Assembly (NCBI GenBank): GCA_905221605.1
Contig: CAJNDS010002170.1
Coordinates: 186,001 to 250,000 of the forward strand
Direction of reading: 5' to 3'
Length of the DNA stretch: 64,000 nt
Source: Symbiodinium natans
Lineage: Eukaryota; Sar; Dinophyceae; Suessiales; Symbiodiniaceae
Shown here: one piece after another, positions 1 to 11,639 of the stretch
Layout: each line of letters opens with the position of its first letter
How positions within the stretch are numbered: the first letter of the stretch is position 1
Translations under genes and position numbers: made by a program
Notes under the pieces: generated by a model
Told to the model about the DNA's origin: nothing
Database searches by the model: none
The model's input: only the letters and a program-made list of their open reading frames with translations

Positions 1-181
1 CGCCGAAATGCTCAAGCTTCTTTTAGAGCCCTAAAACCCCAGACGGGCGGCAAAGAACCCTCAAGAATTTTTGTTGCAGTCTCAGGGAATAGTTTTTAAT
101 TTTTGGGGTACTAGAATTCCGAAGAAGCAGCTAGAATGGTAACTTTTTGCTAGGCTTCCAAGATCAGCACAGGGTTTAGGG

Positions 182-232
182 TTGAGGGTTTTGGGTTTAG
201 GGCTCAGGGTTCAGGGTTTAGGGTTTAGGGAA
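182..232 (+). repeat. Telomere-like run (TTTAGGG, degenerate)
   Basis: Mixed TTTAGGG, CTCAGGG and TTCAGGG units just upstream of the first exon-like island at 250. Confidence 0.9.
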
Positions 233-249
233 CCTGCCAAAACCTTGAG

Positions 250-352
250 GACCCTCGGCTGATGGAGCGAGGCATCTACGGCATCGCCGGATTCTTGAGC
301 GTTTCCTCGGAGCTGCGCATCCTCTGGAGCTCCCCATACCTGTCTGGGCCTT
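250..352 (+). CDS. Candidate exon, unidentified protein
   Basis: An open island bounded on the left by a possible acceptor (CTTGAG then GACCCTCGG) and on the right by telomere-like sequence. The GAC-first frame reads about 34 codons, including MERGIYGIAGFLSV and LRILWSSPYL. The codons look ordinary and contrast with the repeat on both sides. It may belong to the membrane-protein exons downstream. No domain is recognised and the splice sites are guesses. Confidence 0.35.
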
Positions 353-354
353 GG

Positions 355-527
355 TTTAGGGTTTAGGGTTTAGGGTTTAGGGTTAGGGTTTGTAGAGTTT
401 GTAGGGTTTGTAGGGTTTGGGGGTTCCTGAACCGTGGCAAACACGACCCTAAAACCCTGAACCCTAAACCCTAAGCCCTAAGCCCTAAACCCTAAACCCT
501 AAACCCCAAACCCTAAACCCTAAGCCT
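355..527. repeat. Opposed telomere-like runs
   Basis: TTTAGGG units at about 355-393 are followed by CCCTAAA/CCCTAAG units at about 463-527, so the two runs face each other across 70 bases. They fill the interval between exon-like islands at 250-352 and 543-680. Confidence 0.9.
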
Positions 528-542
528 TTTTACAAGGCTCAG

Positions 543-1780
543 GGCCTGCACAGTCTGGCACCCTTTCTGCCAATGCACGTTGAGGTCTCGCCTTTGGTGC
601 GTTTTCGAACTTGCAGCATACAAGAAGGCGCGAGCATGTCAAAATCCCCAATTTCCATGTCTTTCTTGTTCAGCACACCCTAAACCCTAAACCCTAAACC
701 CTGTCTCCCCAACAAAGGTTTCAAGGTTGCAGGTAATGCCCCCAAAGTCCCGGAAGGTCAACCCGAGGGGCATCATCAGCTTCCGGCCACTCTTCGTTGA
801 GACTTGGTTAGAGCTGGCTGATTTAGGGTTTCGGGTTTAGGGTTTAGGGTTTAGGGTTTAGGGTTTGGGGACAACTCGCTAGTGTCTCAGGAAACCCCCA
901 AACAAGAGCATATTTCCTTGCTGAAGCTAATAATCGACGTATACGTGCCTTTTCTGGTGCCAACACGAATCTGACCAGAACACATGTGCGAACTCCTGCC
1001 CAAGCATTGCACCTTCTTTTGCCCAAGGCAAAAATACGTCAGTATGCCGAAAAGCCATGAACTCCAGGAGAGGATCATGCTCGTGCTGATGATCGCTTCA
1101 GTGGTCTTTGGTTTCTGCGTGGTTCTGGCCAGGCACCAATTCCATGCCACCAAGGGTTTTAGGGTTTAGGGATCAAGTCATACATGCCGCTTATTCTGGT
1201 ATCCTCTCCCAGTCCACAGGCAAAAACAAGTTGTAGGGTTTAAGACGGTTTAGGATTTGGGGCACATCTGGGCTTGGCTTAACCCTAAGCCCTATTTGTA
1301 AACCCTTACTTGGGCTGTTTAGTCGGGGGATGTTTCTGAGACATCCAACAAACCCTAAACTCTAAACCCTAAACCCTAAACCCTAACCCTAAACCCTACA
1401 CCCTCAAGCACCCTGTAACTTGAAATTATTAAGAAAAATCTAAAAAGCGAAACTCCTTGAAACTCCTCGAAACTTCCCCGGACCTGAACCCTTAATAATT
1501 TCAATAAATCCTAAACCCTAAACCCTAAACCCTCCCAAAAGCCCTGCAAGGTCGGGCACCGGAGGGAGTGGCATGCTCTACCTCACCTACGTCGTGTTCG
1601 TGGTTCCTTACGGGCTTTCGGCAGTCCTGCTGAGGACGGCGGGAGCAAGGGTTTAGGGCTTAGGGCTTAGGGTTTAAGGTTTAGGGTAGTTCAGCTTGCT
1701 CGGGGCTGGTGACATGTTTGCGGGTGGGACCCTTCAGGAGGAACTACCGAGAGAAGCACGCGCTGCTCCTGGGCTTCAAG
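543..1780 (+). CDS. Exon cluster, probable multi-pass membrane protein (part 1)
   Basis: Five open islands on the plus strand each follow an AG acceptor and are separated by telomere-like runs. They are 543-680 (begins GLHSLAPFLPMHVE), 733-about 810 (VMPPKSRKVNPRGIISF), 891-1157 (contains the hydrophobic stretch RIMLVLMIASVVFGFCVVLA), 1551-1650 (contains MLYLTYVVFVVPYGLSAVLL) and 1695-1780 (contains FRRNYREKHALLLGFK). Two of them encode clear membrane-spanning segments, which repeat DNA would not be expected to produce. Basic residues flank the segments. I cannot name the family: a transporter or a large membrane synthase would both fit. Whether the five islands and 3283-4296 belong to one transcript is inferred only from shared strand and hydrophobic character. 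Confidence 0.45.
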
Positions 1781-1924
1781 GTTCAGGGGTGACCCTCGGA
1801 GCTCCTTTCAAAACTAAGCTGCGGGTCCCACCCCCTACTCCCCCTCGGCCTGTGGGGCCCCCAATGGCTACACCAGCTTTAGGGGTTGGGGTTTTTGATC
1901 CTCCCTTTTGGAGTGCAAGGTAGG

Positions 1925-2760
1925 TTTAACCCAGAACCAAAACCTCAGCACACGGAGCCCAGGCGCCGGGAAATGGAGCACTTCGACCTGAACCAGGTTG
2001 CATGCTCGACGGACTTTGATAGAGACTCGGCTGCATGGGGTGGGAATTTTATACTCTCCAAAGGATTGAGTCCTGTAGCGTTGCTGGGCATGGGCTTGCC
2101 GTCAGCCAAAATAGGGGGAGTAGCAGTTGCGCAGCAGCAGCAGCAGCAGCAACAGCAGCGGCAGGACCAAGAGAAGCAACAGTGGCGGCAGAGCAGCAGC
2201 ACTACTCAAGCATTGTCGTCGTCGTTGTTGTCTTTTCTGCGGCCGTCACAGGCCATTGGCAGGGGAACTGCTCTGCTCAGGCACAAGCCAACTTTCACCC
2301 TGTCTTGCGCGCAGTTGCCAGCTAAAGATTCACAAAGCGAATGTTTGTGCCTGTTGTGTTTTTTTAACTAGATTCGGGCGCTTGAGGAAACATGAGCAGT
2401 CATGAGCAGATTCAGTTTTTTGTTTTTTCGTCTTGAAAAACTGTGTGTGTTTAGACCTGCCGCCTTTCACTTGTTGCTCTGGCGTCCAGTTGAGCACCGA
2501 GTCCATTTCCAAACCATCGTGAAAATGCTCATTCATAGCTCAACAATAACCCAGGTAGCTCTGTTGCGCCACACGAGCTTTGAACCTGTTCAGCCAGTCT
2601 GTATCGGTGGTATGGTCGCAAATGGAAAATCTTCAAGACTAGTTGACTACGCTACTTGCCTAATGCCATTGCCCTGTCCTTCACGAACCGGACTGGCGCA
2701 GCTGCAGTGCAAGTGCTAAAGGGCTTAGATCTTCGAAGTGCAAGTGCCAGTCCAAGGGAC
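1925..2760. other. No clear gene; CAG/CAA microsatellite
   Basis: The stretch has a short CAG-rich tract at about 2131-2165 that reads poly-Gln, poly-Ala or poly-Ser depending on frame, followed by GTC/GTT repeats near 2215. Overlapping reading frames of 70-160 codons exist on both strands, but none shows a domain or splice context that favours it. No telomere-like run of note occurs here. Confidence 0.6.
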
Positions 2761-3282
2761 ACTATATGACACTATACATGCCTCGCGAAGGGTATGGTGA
2801 AGGTGACACAGTGGCCACAGAGTGAAAGTTAAGTTCGCCTGAACGCTCCAAGCAACAGCATCGCAACGAAACGCCAGCTACTGCAAATTCAGACTCACCG
2901 GATATTTCTTGGCCTGGCAAATCAGCTTGGTCTAGCCTTTTCCTGTCTTTCTCTCCGGTCAACATGACAACGACGACAACTTGACCCTTGAAGCTTGCCA
3001 TTACAGGCTCCTATATGTGGCTTATGCCTTCGAAAAACTGAACCCCTGTCATGACCCACGGGCGAGAGTGTGCGTGGCTTTGGGTAGAGCGTTTGCTGTG
3101 GCTCTTCTGCAGCGAGGACGATTCATCCATGCAGCGATCGAGAAGTGGTATGGGAGTAAGGACAATATGAAGCTTTTGTTTCATAATTCTTGCATGTTCA
3201 CAGCCGTGAGCGCCCCAGTTTTCCTAAACCCTAAACCCCAAACCTTAAACCCTAAGACCCCACGTAAAGATGGACTGTGCAG

Positions 3283-4296
3283 GAGGCCTTTACAGAGCAC
3301 GTGCGGCAGGATCTTCGACGTGAGCTGGAATCCAGCCTGGCAACCAGCTGCTTCCCGCTTCCCTACCTTCTCCTGTTCTTCGCGACTTTGTTGCTTAGCT
3401 GAAGGAGTGCACTCTAAACTTTTTGGGGATACTATAACTTATAGAACTGAAAGTGGCGGGGGGGGGGGGGGTTGGGGGGTTATGAACTGAGCAACTAAGG
3501 TTGAGTGCCAGCTTCGAATTCTTCTTGGCCCTATGGAAAGGTGGAGCACCACTTGAATGCTTACTGTCCTTTGCTGTCGGAATCCTTGTTGGAATGGACA
3601 TCTTTGTGGGTGCTGCCTGCATTGTGCTGATGACGCGCCTGTGCGATCGCTTTGCCCCACGTCGCTTCGGACACTTCGACCATCTGCAGACGTTCGTGAT
3701 CCTTGGAAGGGATTGAGTAGCATTTTAATACGTAGCCATAGAGAGCATGTATCTTGCTCTAGCTTTCTTCATCCTTTTCAGAACAGCTAAGGATCTTCCT
3801 GATTATAGTCACTATGTTTGGTGCCGGAAATTCCCTTTCCATTGCGGCCTATACTTACAGCCTGGAATACGCGCTTCTCTACGCGCCTGCAACTTACAGT
3901 CGAGAATTGTGTTTCACTTCTTGGGTCTCTTATTCCAGTTCGGAGTTTAGGGTTTAGGGGTTTAGGGGCTTAGGGTTTCCAATTCAGGTCAAGGGGATGA
4001 AGACTCGTACCCCTAAGGTTGCACCCCTAAAGGTTCCCCTGAATGTCCTCCGAATATGGCGCTTATGCTACCTTAGAGGATGTCAAAAAAAGGTCCCGAA
4101 TATGGCCCTTATGCTACGTACCTTAGAGGATGTCAAAATGGTCCCCAAAACTCCAGGGTACAACAATGGTCCAAGGGTCGAGGCTACCCCTAAAGCCTAA
4201 ACCCTAAACCCTAAACCCTATTGGAAAAAGCCCCAGGCGTTGGCCGCTTTCATAGTGTGCGTCTTCGTCGTGTGGCTTGACCGAGCCGCCGTGTGA
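3283..4296 (+). CDS. Exon cluster, probable multi-pass membrane protein (part 2, C-terminus)
   Basis: Four plus-strand islands follow AG acceptors. 3283-3402 begins EAFTEHVRQDLRRELESSLA and ends in the hydrophobic LPYLLLFFATLLLS before TGA. 3500-3716 contains ECLLSFAVGILVGMDIFVGA and IVLMTRLCDRFAPRRFGHF. 3792-3937 contains IFLIIVTMFGAGNSLSIAAY and ends at a GTTCGG donor. 4237-4296 encodes ALAAFIVCVFVVWLDRAAV and a TGA stop, so it looks like a terminal exon. At least four membrane segments are visible. The introns hold telomere-like runs (about 3945-3980 and 4198-4222). The phrase GAGNSLSIAAYTYSLEY resembles the style of major-facilitator transporters, but this is weak and I do not assign a family. 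The first island may lose its stop by splicing. Confidence 0.5.
4046..4137 (+). repeat. Imperfect 46-bp tandem duplication
   Basis: The block containing CGAATATGG, CTTATGCTA and CCTTAGAGGATGTCAAAA occurs twice in direct orientation. The second copy has four extra bases (CGTA) before CCTTAG. It lies in an intron-like interval of the membrane-protein cluster. Confidence 0.85.
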
Positions 4297-4299
4297 ACT

Positions 4300-4950
4300 C
4301 TTCTTCCAGGGGGTATAGGGTTTCGGGGGCTTTAGGGTTCAGGGCTTAGGGAAGTGTAGGGTTTAGGGTTGGTGAAGCCACCTTCCTCAAGTACTCACTT
4401 GAACAGTCCGACTAGTTCCTGTAGTCCAGTGTTTTCTGGGCAGAAGCCGTGCATGCAGAGTGCACGTCTTTTTTCCACTGCCCATGCCAACTGTCCCCTG
4501 GCCGACTCCGAAGCAGAAAGCTTGGCATGAGCCTGGTCATGGAGGGTTCTTAGTACAGGACGGAGGACCTTGGACAAATCCGACTAGATCCTGTAGCCCA
4601 GTGTTGTTCATATGGGAGAACCGAACCCTCCGAAGGGGGGGATACGCCACGGCTTCATCTCTATGTAACAGTGTGGTTCATGACCGTGCCTAGTGCCTAG
4701 CCAGCTCAGATGAAGTCGAAGATAAAATTCGCTCGTTGCGGTCCAAACACCCAGACCTCTTTGACGGGGACCCATTTTTTGTTGGCCTCTTTTTTGTTGA
4801 CCCTTCCCCCCCCCCGTAAGATGGACACTTAAAGGCTATGCTACACGTGCGTGCCTTGTAAACAAATACTTTACAAAGGAAACACCCGCAGAATAGACGC
4901 AACGCACCCGCAGAATAGACGCAATGCACGCTTACATCAGCACACCGTGT
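4300..4950. other. No gene seen
   Basis: Degenerate telomere-like units at 4316-4372, a short direct similarity between about 4400-4440 and 4575-4605 (CCGACTAG..CCTGTAG..CCAGTGTT), and a C-tract at 4807-4817. No frame stands out. Confidence 0.55.
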
Positions 4951-4955
4951 CCCGG

Positions 4956-5148
4956 GCGGGGGCGCGGAGGGCGCGGAGGGCGCGCAGGGCGCGGAGGGCG
5001 CGGAGGGCGCGGAGGGTGCGGAGGGCGCGGAGGGCGAGGGCGCGGAGGGCGCGGAGGGCGCGGAGGGCACGGAGGGCGCGGAGGGCGCGGAGGGCGCGGA
5101 GGGCGCGGAGGGCGCGGCGGGCGCGGAGGGCGCGGAGGGCTCGGAGGG
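4956..5148. repeat. 9-bp GC minisatellite (GGGCGCGGA)n
   Basis: About 21 copies of a 9-bp unit with single-base variants. Because 9 is a multiple of three and the unit holds no stop, all six frames stay open. This produces apparent Arg/Gly-, Pro/Arg- and Ala/Leu/Arg-rich proteins of 74-240 residues, which I treat as artefacts. Confidence 0.95.
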
Positions 5149-5149
5149 G

Positions 5150-6230
5150 CGTCCACGTGTCCCCACCCTTGCCCATCAGCGGAATGTCACCCCCCGAACC
5201 CGTCCGTCAACCTCCAGGCATGGTCCACGCCTCCCCACGCCACCCCTCTCCCAGCAAAATGTTCCGAACCCCCTCCCTTGACCGTGTCGTCTCCGCGGCC
5301 TCCCGTCAAAATGTTGACTGTCTCCTCTTCGTGGCCTCTTTCGCCACAAAGCGATCCGGTAGAACGCCTTCCGCGTTGAAGCGCCAAACGAGAACCCAAG
5401 AACAGAAAATTGGTTTTCGGGAAGAATCCAAGAAAACAAAAAGCACGCGCAGAATAGACGTTAAGCGTCCAAGGCACTCCCCCCCCCCCCCCCCCCCAAA
5501 CCCCAAACCCCAAACCCTAAAAACCCCAAAAACCCTAAGAAACCTAAAAACCCTAAACCCTAACCGGCACTAGCCCACAGAACCCCCCCCCCTCCCCTAC
5601 CCCCCCCAAAAAAAGGGGAAAAAAGGGGCCAAAAGAAAAGTCCACCCTCTTTGACCTCAAGCGAAGGCCTCTTCCGTGACTGGAGCGCCTGCCCAGCCCA
5701 TGAGACTACTGACACTACGCCTTCAAAAAAGGGCCCGGAGCCCCCTAAACCCTAAACCCTAAACCCTAAACCTAAGAATCCATCCGAGGGCGCGCCCTGA
5801 AACGCCGCAGTGGCTTGATTTCACGGAAGCATTCACGGCTGAGCTGAGCCCTACACCCGCGACTCAGAGACTCAAAGGTTCTGATCTTCTTCTTCTTGTA
5901 TATAGCCCCAAGTCGTTTGAAGCGGAGCGCGGACCTCAGTGCAGCCCGGATCCCTTCTGAGGACCGGATACCCCCACGCTTTGGGAAAGACCCCATGTTG
6001 CATCCATCCAGTTTTAGGAAGAAGGGTCAAGTAAAGAGCCGGAGCAAAGCCTAAACCCCCAACCCCCAAACCCCTGAGCCGTAAACCAAAAACGGAAGAA
6101 TGCCCCCGGTGTGCTCTCAACTGAAATGCGAGTCGTCCAAGACGACTTGCCCGCTGTGACAAGGGCGAGCAGAACGTGTGGAAACAGATGGGGGGGGGGG
6201 GGGGGGGGTAGGGTTTAGGGCTTGGGGTTT
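5150..6230. other. No gene seen; homopolymers and CCCTAAA units
   Basis: Poly-C at about 5480-5497 and poly-G at about 6191-6208, both next to CCCTAAA or TTTAGGG units, plus a run of CCCTAAA at 5744-5773. Short frames on both strands are not convincing. Confidence 0.55.
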
Positions 6231-6736
6231 TGGAAGCCCCCTCTTCAGATGTCTACAACTGATTACAACAGTACATGGGCTAAATGCTCAAGTTTGTGGC
6301 TGCGAGCCTGTAGTCCAGAGTTAAGGGATAAAGGGTTATTCAGGGTTTAGGGTATTATATTTACCCATGGAAAGAATGGACATGTCTAGATACGCATATC
6401 TTGCCGGGAAGTGCTCAAACAAAATTGGGTTCATGTGTCATTCCATTTGGTTTCATGTGTGGAGGCTAGAGAATGGTATGGTATAGACTGAAGAGGTTTT
6501 CCTTATTTTTCGTTTGGCTTATTGATATTGATGTCGGACGCCATGACCTCACCGGCAAAGTGAAGAAACCCACCATTGACCAACTTACCATTTGAAACAA
6601 CCCGCCACCAACCAAACCACCAACCGTCCCAAGTGTCCCTTCACAAAGCAACAAAGTAGCCAAAATCTTCAGCCTTAAAAGAGCAGCGGCCCTCTTGGTG
6701 CTCCGCGTTGCGACCCCAATGCACTTGTGACCAACC

Positions 6737-6842
6737 CAGACTGGGAGGATTCCCCTTAAGGGTTCCTATGAATAACCCCATAGTAGTATAGGGTACTATT
6801 TGGGGGTTCTCTTTTTTGGATCCTCCCAGGGGTCTGGGTATG
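6737..6842. repeat. Inverted-repeat element of about 105 bp
   Basis: Left arm CCCAGACTGGGAGGATTCC at about 6737 is matched on the opposite strand by CCCAGACCCCTGGGAGGATCC ending near 6835, with three extra bases. The inner part (TAACCCC..TAGTAGTATAGGG) has further self-complementarity. It could be a small foldback or MITE-like element. No target-site duplication was identified. Confidence 0.5.
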
Positions 6843-6959
6843 TTAAGCTTTAGGAGGTGGTTTCGGGTGGTTCGGAACCTGATATGAAATATACCCCGAG
6901 ACCCGAGACCCCTTAACCCCAAACCCCTAAAAACTCCAAGCCCCTAAACCCTAAACCCA

Positions 6960-7020
6960 ACCTGCCTCGGAACCGGGAAGAGGTCATGGAAGCCTGTCGG
7001 CAGAAGGTTCGAACTTCAGC
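6960..7020 (+). CDS. Candidate small exon, unidentified
   Basis: Directly after a CCCTAAACCC run the frame reads LPRNREEVMEACRQKVRTS, charged and helix-like, ending near an AG. It is weak: length and acceptor are both uncertain. Confidence 0.2.
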
Positions 7021-7194
7021 CATTCCCTTTCAATTAACTGAAGCAGGAAATCGCCATGTTCAGCCGCAATAGCTTCCTTAAACAAAATCTTGTTGCTGGA
7101 ACACCTGCTCGCACCAACTAGTTTTGGCTAAGGCTTCAAGCCTGTCGTCGAGGCCTTCTGGAGTTTCGGGTCGTTAGCTGGATTCTTCACCTAT

Positions 7195-7497
7195 ATCCCC
7201 CTTGGGAATTATCTATATATATATATACATATATACATATAACCCAAGAGGATATTGGAAATAATCTGTTTATTAAGGTTCTAAGGGGAGTATAGTCACT
7301 TCCAGCATTCGGACATGGAGATCGAAAGGTTTCCGAGCACAGCACGCTCGATTGATGCTTGCATGGCTCAAGGCCCACCTCGGTAGTAGTTATCTCTCTC
7401 TTCTTGGGTATTAGTTTTTTTTACATTTTTGTTATTACAAAACCCAAGAAGATATTAAAAATAGTAGTTTTCATTAAGGTTCTAAGGGGAGTATAGG
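7195..7497 (+). repeat. Two hairpin-plus-tail units with shared 55-bp tail
   Basis: 7241-7295 and 7441-7496 share ACCCAAGA(G/A)GATATT, then TTAAGGTTCTAAGGGGAGTA. In each, a matching inverted arm lies just upstream: ATCCCCCTTGGG near 7195 for the first, and a perfect 10-bp arm CTTCTTGGGT at 7400-7409 pairing with ACCCAAGAAG at 7442-7451 for the second. The loop of the first is an AT microsatellite (7211-7240). Confidence 0.7.
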
Positions 7498-7499
7498 TT

Positions 7500-10400
7500 A
7501 TGCAGAGAGCCCCAACAAGCTGAAGTCTGAATCGCAAGCCACCCGCCCCAAAAGGATGCCCTAAGAGCGGGGGGGTTCTCCCAGACAGAGCCTAAACCCA
7601 AACCCGAAACCCAAAACCCCTGCACTCTCTCAGCATCCTCTTCGGCAAAGACTGGCCCAAAGGGCGACGGGCGAAACCGGGCCATGGCAGGTCCTGAGAG
7701 AAAACCCTAAACCCTAAAAGTCGTAGAGCTTAGGGAAGCCATAGCCTTCATAAAACCCCATACAAGGCCCTGAAAGCCCAAGATGCATCAGTTCTTGGAG
7801 TTGGACGAGATGTTCCATTCGATGTATGGGCGAGCTGCTGATCTCGACTCGCAGCCGACATGCCCGCGACCTGAGCCCATAGTGGCACCGCGCTTTAGTG
7901 AGCACACTGTAGAGTGTACAGGCTACGGAAGACAAGACTTGCGATGACATGGTTCAGAACAAATCAGTGGACTATAGTCACAGTACTATTGCGTCAAGGC
8001 CACCGACTGCTTGTGTTCCCCCCCCTCTACTTAATTACTGCATAACGTGAGCTTGTAGACAAGACGGGCGTGAAATCTCCCGATCTTGAGGCCCCAGTTG
8101 TATAGCATCCCTAGCGTAGGGCCAAGGTTCCCCTTCACAGTCGAGTGTTTCTTGTCACGTCACAGTACATGTGCTGCCTGAGCTATACTGGCTGTGCTGG
8201 TTCTTGATTGTTTCGGGCACGCCTTGAAGCAAGGGCCCAGAGATGTTTCATCCTCTGTGCAAGCCTACTTTGCCTGTACAGTATGTAAAGTTTAGCAGTA
8301 CTCGTCTGACACGTTCGTCAACCTGTATATGCGTTGTGGCCATTTAGGGCCTTGAGCTAAAGCCAGTAGCTGTCCCCAATTGTTTGAACCCGAACACGAA
8401 AAAAAAAACAGTATAGTGCACCAGTCTGGTGGAGCACACGCAGCGGTTGCTGTGTTGGGTCCCATTCAGCGACAGGGATCCGGGTGTTTTCCGGCGTGAT
8501 GTTACGCTTTGCACTTTGTGTCGTGGTGCCGCGCAATCTTGTGGATCCGCCACAGAATGGCTACAACGTGGAGTTCGCCGTGTTTCTGCGATGACCGTAC
8601 ATCAGGTAGGCAATGGTAGGCATGTTTGAATGGAGCGGAGATTGCATGATTCTGTTGGACCGTGGTGTTCCATTGCTTCCTGTCTGCGAGTTTCTGGAAA
8701 ACTGCCCGTAGCTGATTGGTTTCAAAGCTCAGAATTCTGGTCGTGGGATGGGTGGACCATTCCTGCTGGAGGTCTCCTTCAGTGTCGTCTGCAGGGGCTT
8801 GCCGGGGCCTCCAGGGCTCCAGCACCCTACGCAATGCAGGTTTCGGGCTAGGGCTTCCTTGACTAACAGGATCAGGAACTGGACGCTTCGCCAGCCATGC
8901 GTGTGTGGGTGTAAGATGTAAATGGACAAGACGCCATTCATCAAAGCTCCCCGTGCAGCAACCAGCCTTTCGAACTCAAGCAACAACAGCCCATAATTCC
9001 CTCACAGAGCAGATGTGTTTGATTCAGAACATGTTCCGATAGGGCAGCGCTCAAAGCCGCGGCGTGACGCAGCACACGCTAATCCGGCAAAGCAACCACC
9101 AACGACAAGAGCAGAATTACAACAAAACAAGTGCACGTTCGCGTAAGATTGCCTATCCAAAGTTGAGCCATTTTGGAACCCATGGGCACCCTTGTGGCAG
9201 GCCGCAATTCAGCGGATGGTGTTTGTTTTTCAGTTTCATAGGGCTTAGGACGTGCGTCTCAAGTGCGAGGAGCCATGGATTTGGACGTCAGGCACAGACG
9301 TCAAATGGTCCGAAGCTCAGTTTGCAGCAACATATGCTCATATATATATATATATATGTACATATACGCGATAGTTCTATAGTGCATGGCGTTGTCCACT
9401 TCAATGGGCGTCGCACATCATCGTGCTTTTTCCATGTTTCCTGCAGGATACGTGCACCCCGACCGCCTGGGCCTTGATGCAGTGGCTCTTGGAGGCATCC
9501 TTGGATTTGCGTCCCATTTGAGTGTTTGGCCGACATGGGATCAGAGTCCTTAGATGGGCACAGCAAACTGCTCAGGGTCGGTGCACCTGGAGGTCTCAGA
9601 TGCCTGGGAGAGGCAGCTGGATGCATCGCGGGATGTATCGGTGGGCCGAGCATGCGGCAACGTCGTGCAGAAAGCTGCAGCGAGCAGTCACATGCCTCAA
9701 CACATCGCAGCAGTCGCAGCTTGCTTGGCGTTTCTGTGGGCCCTTCCATTCTCACTGCTGTCATCTTGAGAGCTGCTGCTTAGAGCTGCTACATAGCCGT
9801 CTTCTCGCGGCCTTCTCGAGGTGTTTCCTGTCTAGGTAACTCACCTTCGTCTTCGGAAAAGCTTGCAGTCAGTGTTGCAGAAGCAGCTGAGGTCCGCAGG
9901 AGCAAGTCACAAAAAGTGTGGAGCCCTGATGACGTCGTGGGCGGGCTGTGTGACTGCATCACTCCACTGTAGATCCCTAAGTAGCCTATGCCCGCCCAGG
10001 TGAATAAGAAGAAGGCCTCGAGGCGTCCGATGTGCGGAGCACCTCGGACTGCCGATCTCAGCCGACTCTGCCACCCATAAGTCGACTGCCCCAGACTGCA
10101 CTGTGAGGCATAGTGTACCATCTGCAGGAATGGCAAAGAGCTCAGAAAAACGGCCATAGAATGCCATAGGCAGATTCTACCAGACAAGTACCACCAAACC
10201 TGCAATAGGCACATGTTTTGCTTCCATCTACTGATGCTGCTGCCGCAATGCACCGGGGCGCAGGCATGAGCGCTGGCTCACACTCGTCCGGCATGCGTGG
10301 CCTGTCCCCTTTGCGGGCTTTTCGGGTCTCGGCGGGGAGAGGAAAGCCGGGCGCTTCGGCGCCGGCCCCCGTGGAACGGCAGGCCTCTCCCACCGCACGG

Positions 10401-10800
10401 TCTCAGCCGCTCCTGCTCCGAGGTAGAAACATTATTTGGGGTTTGTGCGTCACGGTTTCGGTTTGCATGCAGGATGCGGGGTGAAGGGACGAGGGGTCGG
10501 AGGTGGACCATCTCAAGCTTTAGGGCATTCGGCTGTTGGTCAGGTGGATGCTATAGTTAAGCAGCTGACCGCTGCATTCAGGCTTTCACGAAGTAAAGTG
10601 CGGTGGCCTTCATGGAGGCTTCGCTTGCGACAGCTTAGGCGACAAATGCTCCCCGACATGGAATTGAGGCATTCAAAGGCATGCTCAGCCAGAAGAATGC
10701 ATGGAAAGACTTCAAGGGCTTGAGCCTGCATTTTTTGACGAGAGTATCAGCATAAAGCCCCAAGAGCGAAGCAATGCGCACCCCTGTGCAGTGGCCCTCC
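7500..10800. other. Long stretch without a convincing gene
   Basis: A few CCCTAAA remnants at 7590-7616 and 7704-7718, an (AT)n tract at 9341-9357, and many overlapping frames of 60-158 codons on both strands. The best open frames, minus 8502-8834 and minus 9288-9764, show no recognisable domain, no convincing splice context and strong competition from opposite frames. Confidence 0.5.
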
Positions 10801-10806
10801 CTGACT

Positions 10807-11106
10807 TCACAGGAGCTCGGCTAATGTCTCATGCCCAGTTTCCGGAGCTCCCTCACACATGGACTTGGTTTCGTCCTGCAAGAGCACCAGACTGCCATCA
10901 GACTTGAGGTGTGCAAGTAACCTTTCGCGCTCCCCAAATTGCTTCAAGCATGTTCGGCAAGCGGCGCTTGGGATGTAACTCCAAGCAATCTTGACATGTC
11001 CGCGTGATGCGCCAACTTGCCCAGCCCACTCACCAGAGGTAGCAACGCAGCTACACAGAGGGCAAGGGAACTCCACCGCAGGCGGGTGCAGTTGAGCCAA
11101 AACCAC
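10807..11106 (-). pseudogene. LINE ORF2 C-terminal zinc-finger fragment
   Basis: The minus frame contains EFPCPLCSCVATSG, then RGHVKIAWSYIPSAACRTCL and KQFGERERLLAHLK. This is the C2H2-like tail, with a C-x2-C knuckle, a middle His, AACRTCLxxF and a final HL, seen at the end of dinoflagellate non-LTR retrotransposon ORFs. The same style of tail occurs in the LINE at 26.2-28.4 kb. No reverse transcriptase is visible upstream on the minus strand (above 11106), so this is a fragment. The family assignment rests on motif spacing only. Confidence 0.45.
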
Positions 11107-11639
11107 CTCAATGTTGCGCCGCCGGAATTGCCAGTCAGCCCACTCCGCTGTTTAGTTTTTGTTTTCGTGCCTGTGTTTTTCCAAGCGGCTTCAACCACTT
11201 CTGATTCTTCAGACTGTGCTTGCATACAGAAAGACCACACGAAAAAGGAAACACAAAAAAGAGAAGCCTTCAACTTCAGCTTCCATAATGTTTTCTCCCA
11301 GCCATCGCTCTTGAATCTTGAAGGCATCCTCTGTGCCAGGGCGACGGATCAGGTTAAAGGGTCACAGCACGATCTCTCCCTCTCTTGCTTAAGCTAAAAC
11401 ATCCTCCAAGCTGATGACAGGTGCTGATGTGAAAGCTCCTGAGATTTTTGGAGACGAGGAGCTGTCGCCTTCTAGCCTCTGGGCTGATGCCTGCTTCACT
11501 CTTTATCTTGAAACACACGTCGGGTGTTGCAGACGGGCACTGGGGCCGAACTATTCCAAAACCGAGCGCCTGCTTTTGCCAGGTGGTACTGGATCGCTCG
11601 ATGCACGTAAACTCGTGCGTGCTTTTGTTGGCGATGGCA

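Noticed and set aside
1-530. True chromosome end at the window start
   Set aside because: Telomere-like units are short, degenerate and in both orientations, and such runs continue across 64 kb.
2127-2405. Poly-Ser/poly-Gln proteins near 2.1 kb
   Set aside because: Frames through a CAG tract with no supporting context.
4690-5573. Arg/Gly-, Pro- and Ser/Ala-rich proteins around 5 kb
   Set aside because: Produced by the 9-bp GC minisatellite, open in all six frames.
9166-9176. Spliced-leader relic (AGCCATTTTGG)
   Set aside because: Only 11 of 22 bases match the dinoflagellate spliced leader, with no open frame after it. A similar 11-base minus-strand match at 12993-13003 is rejected for the same reason.
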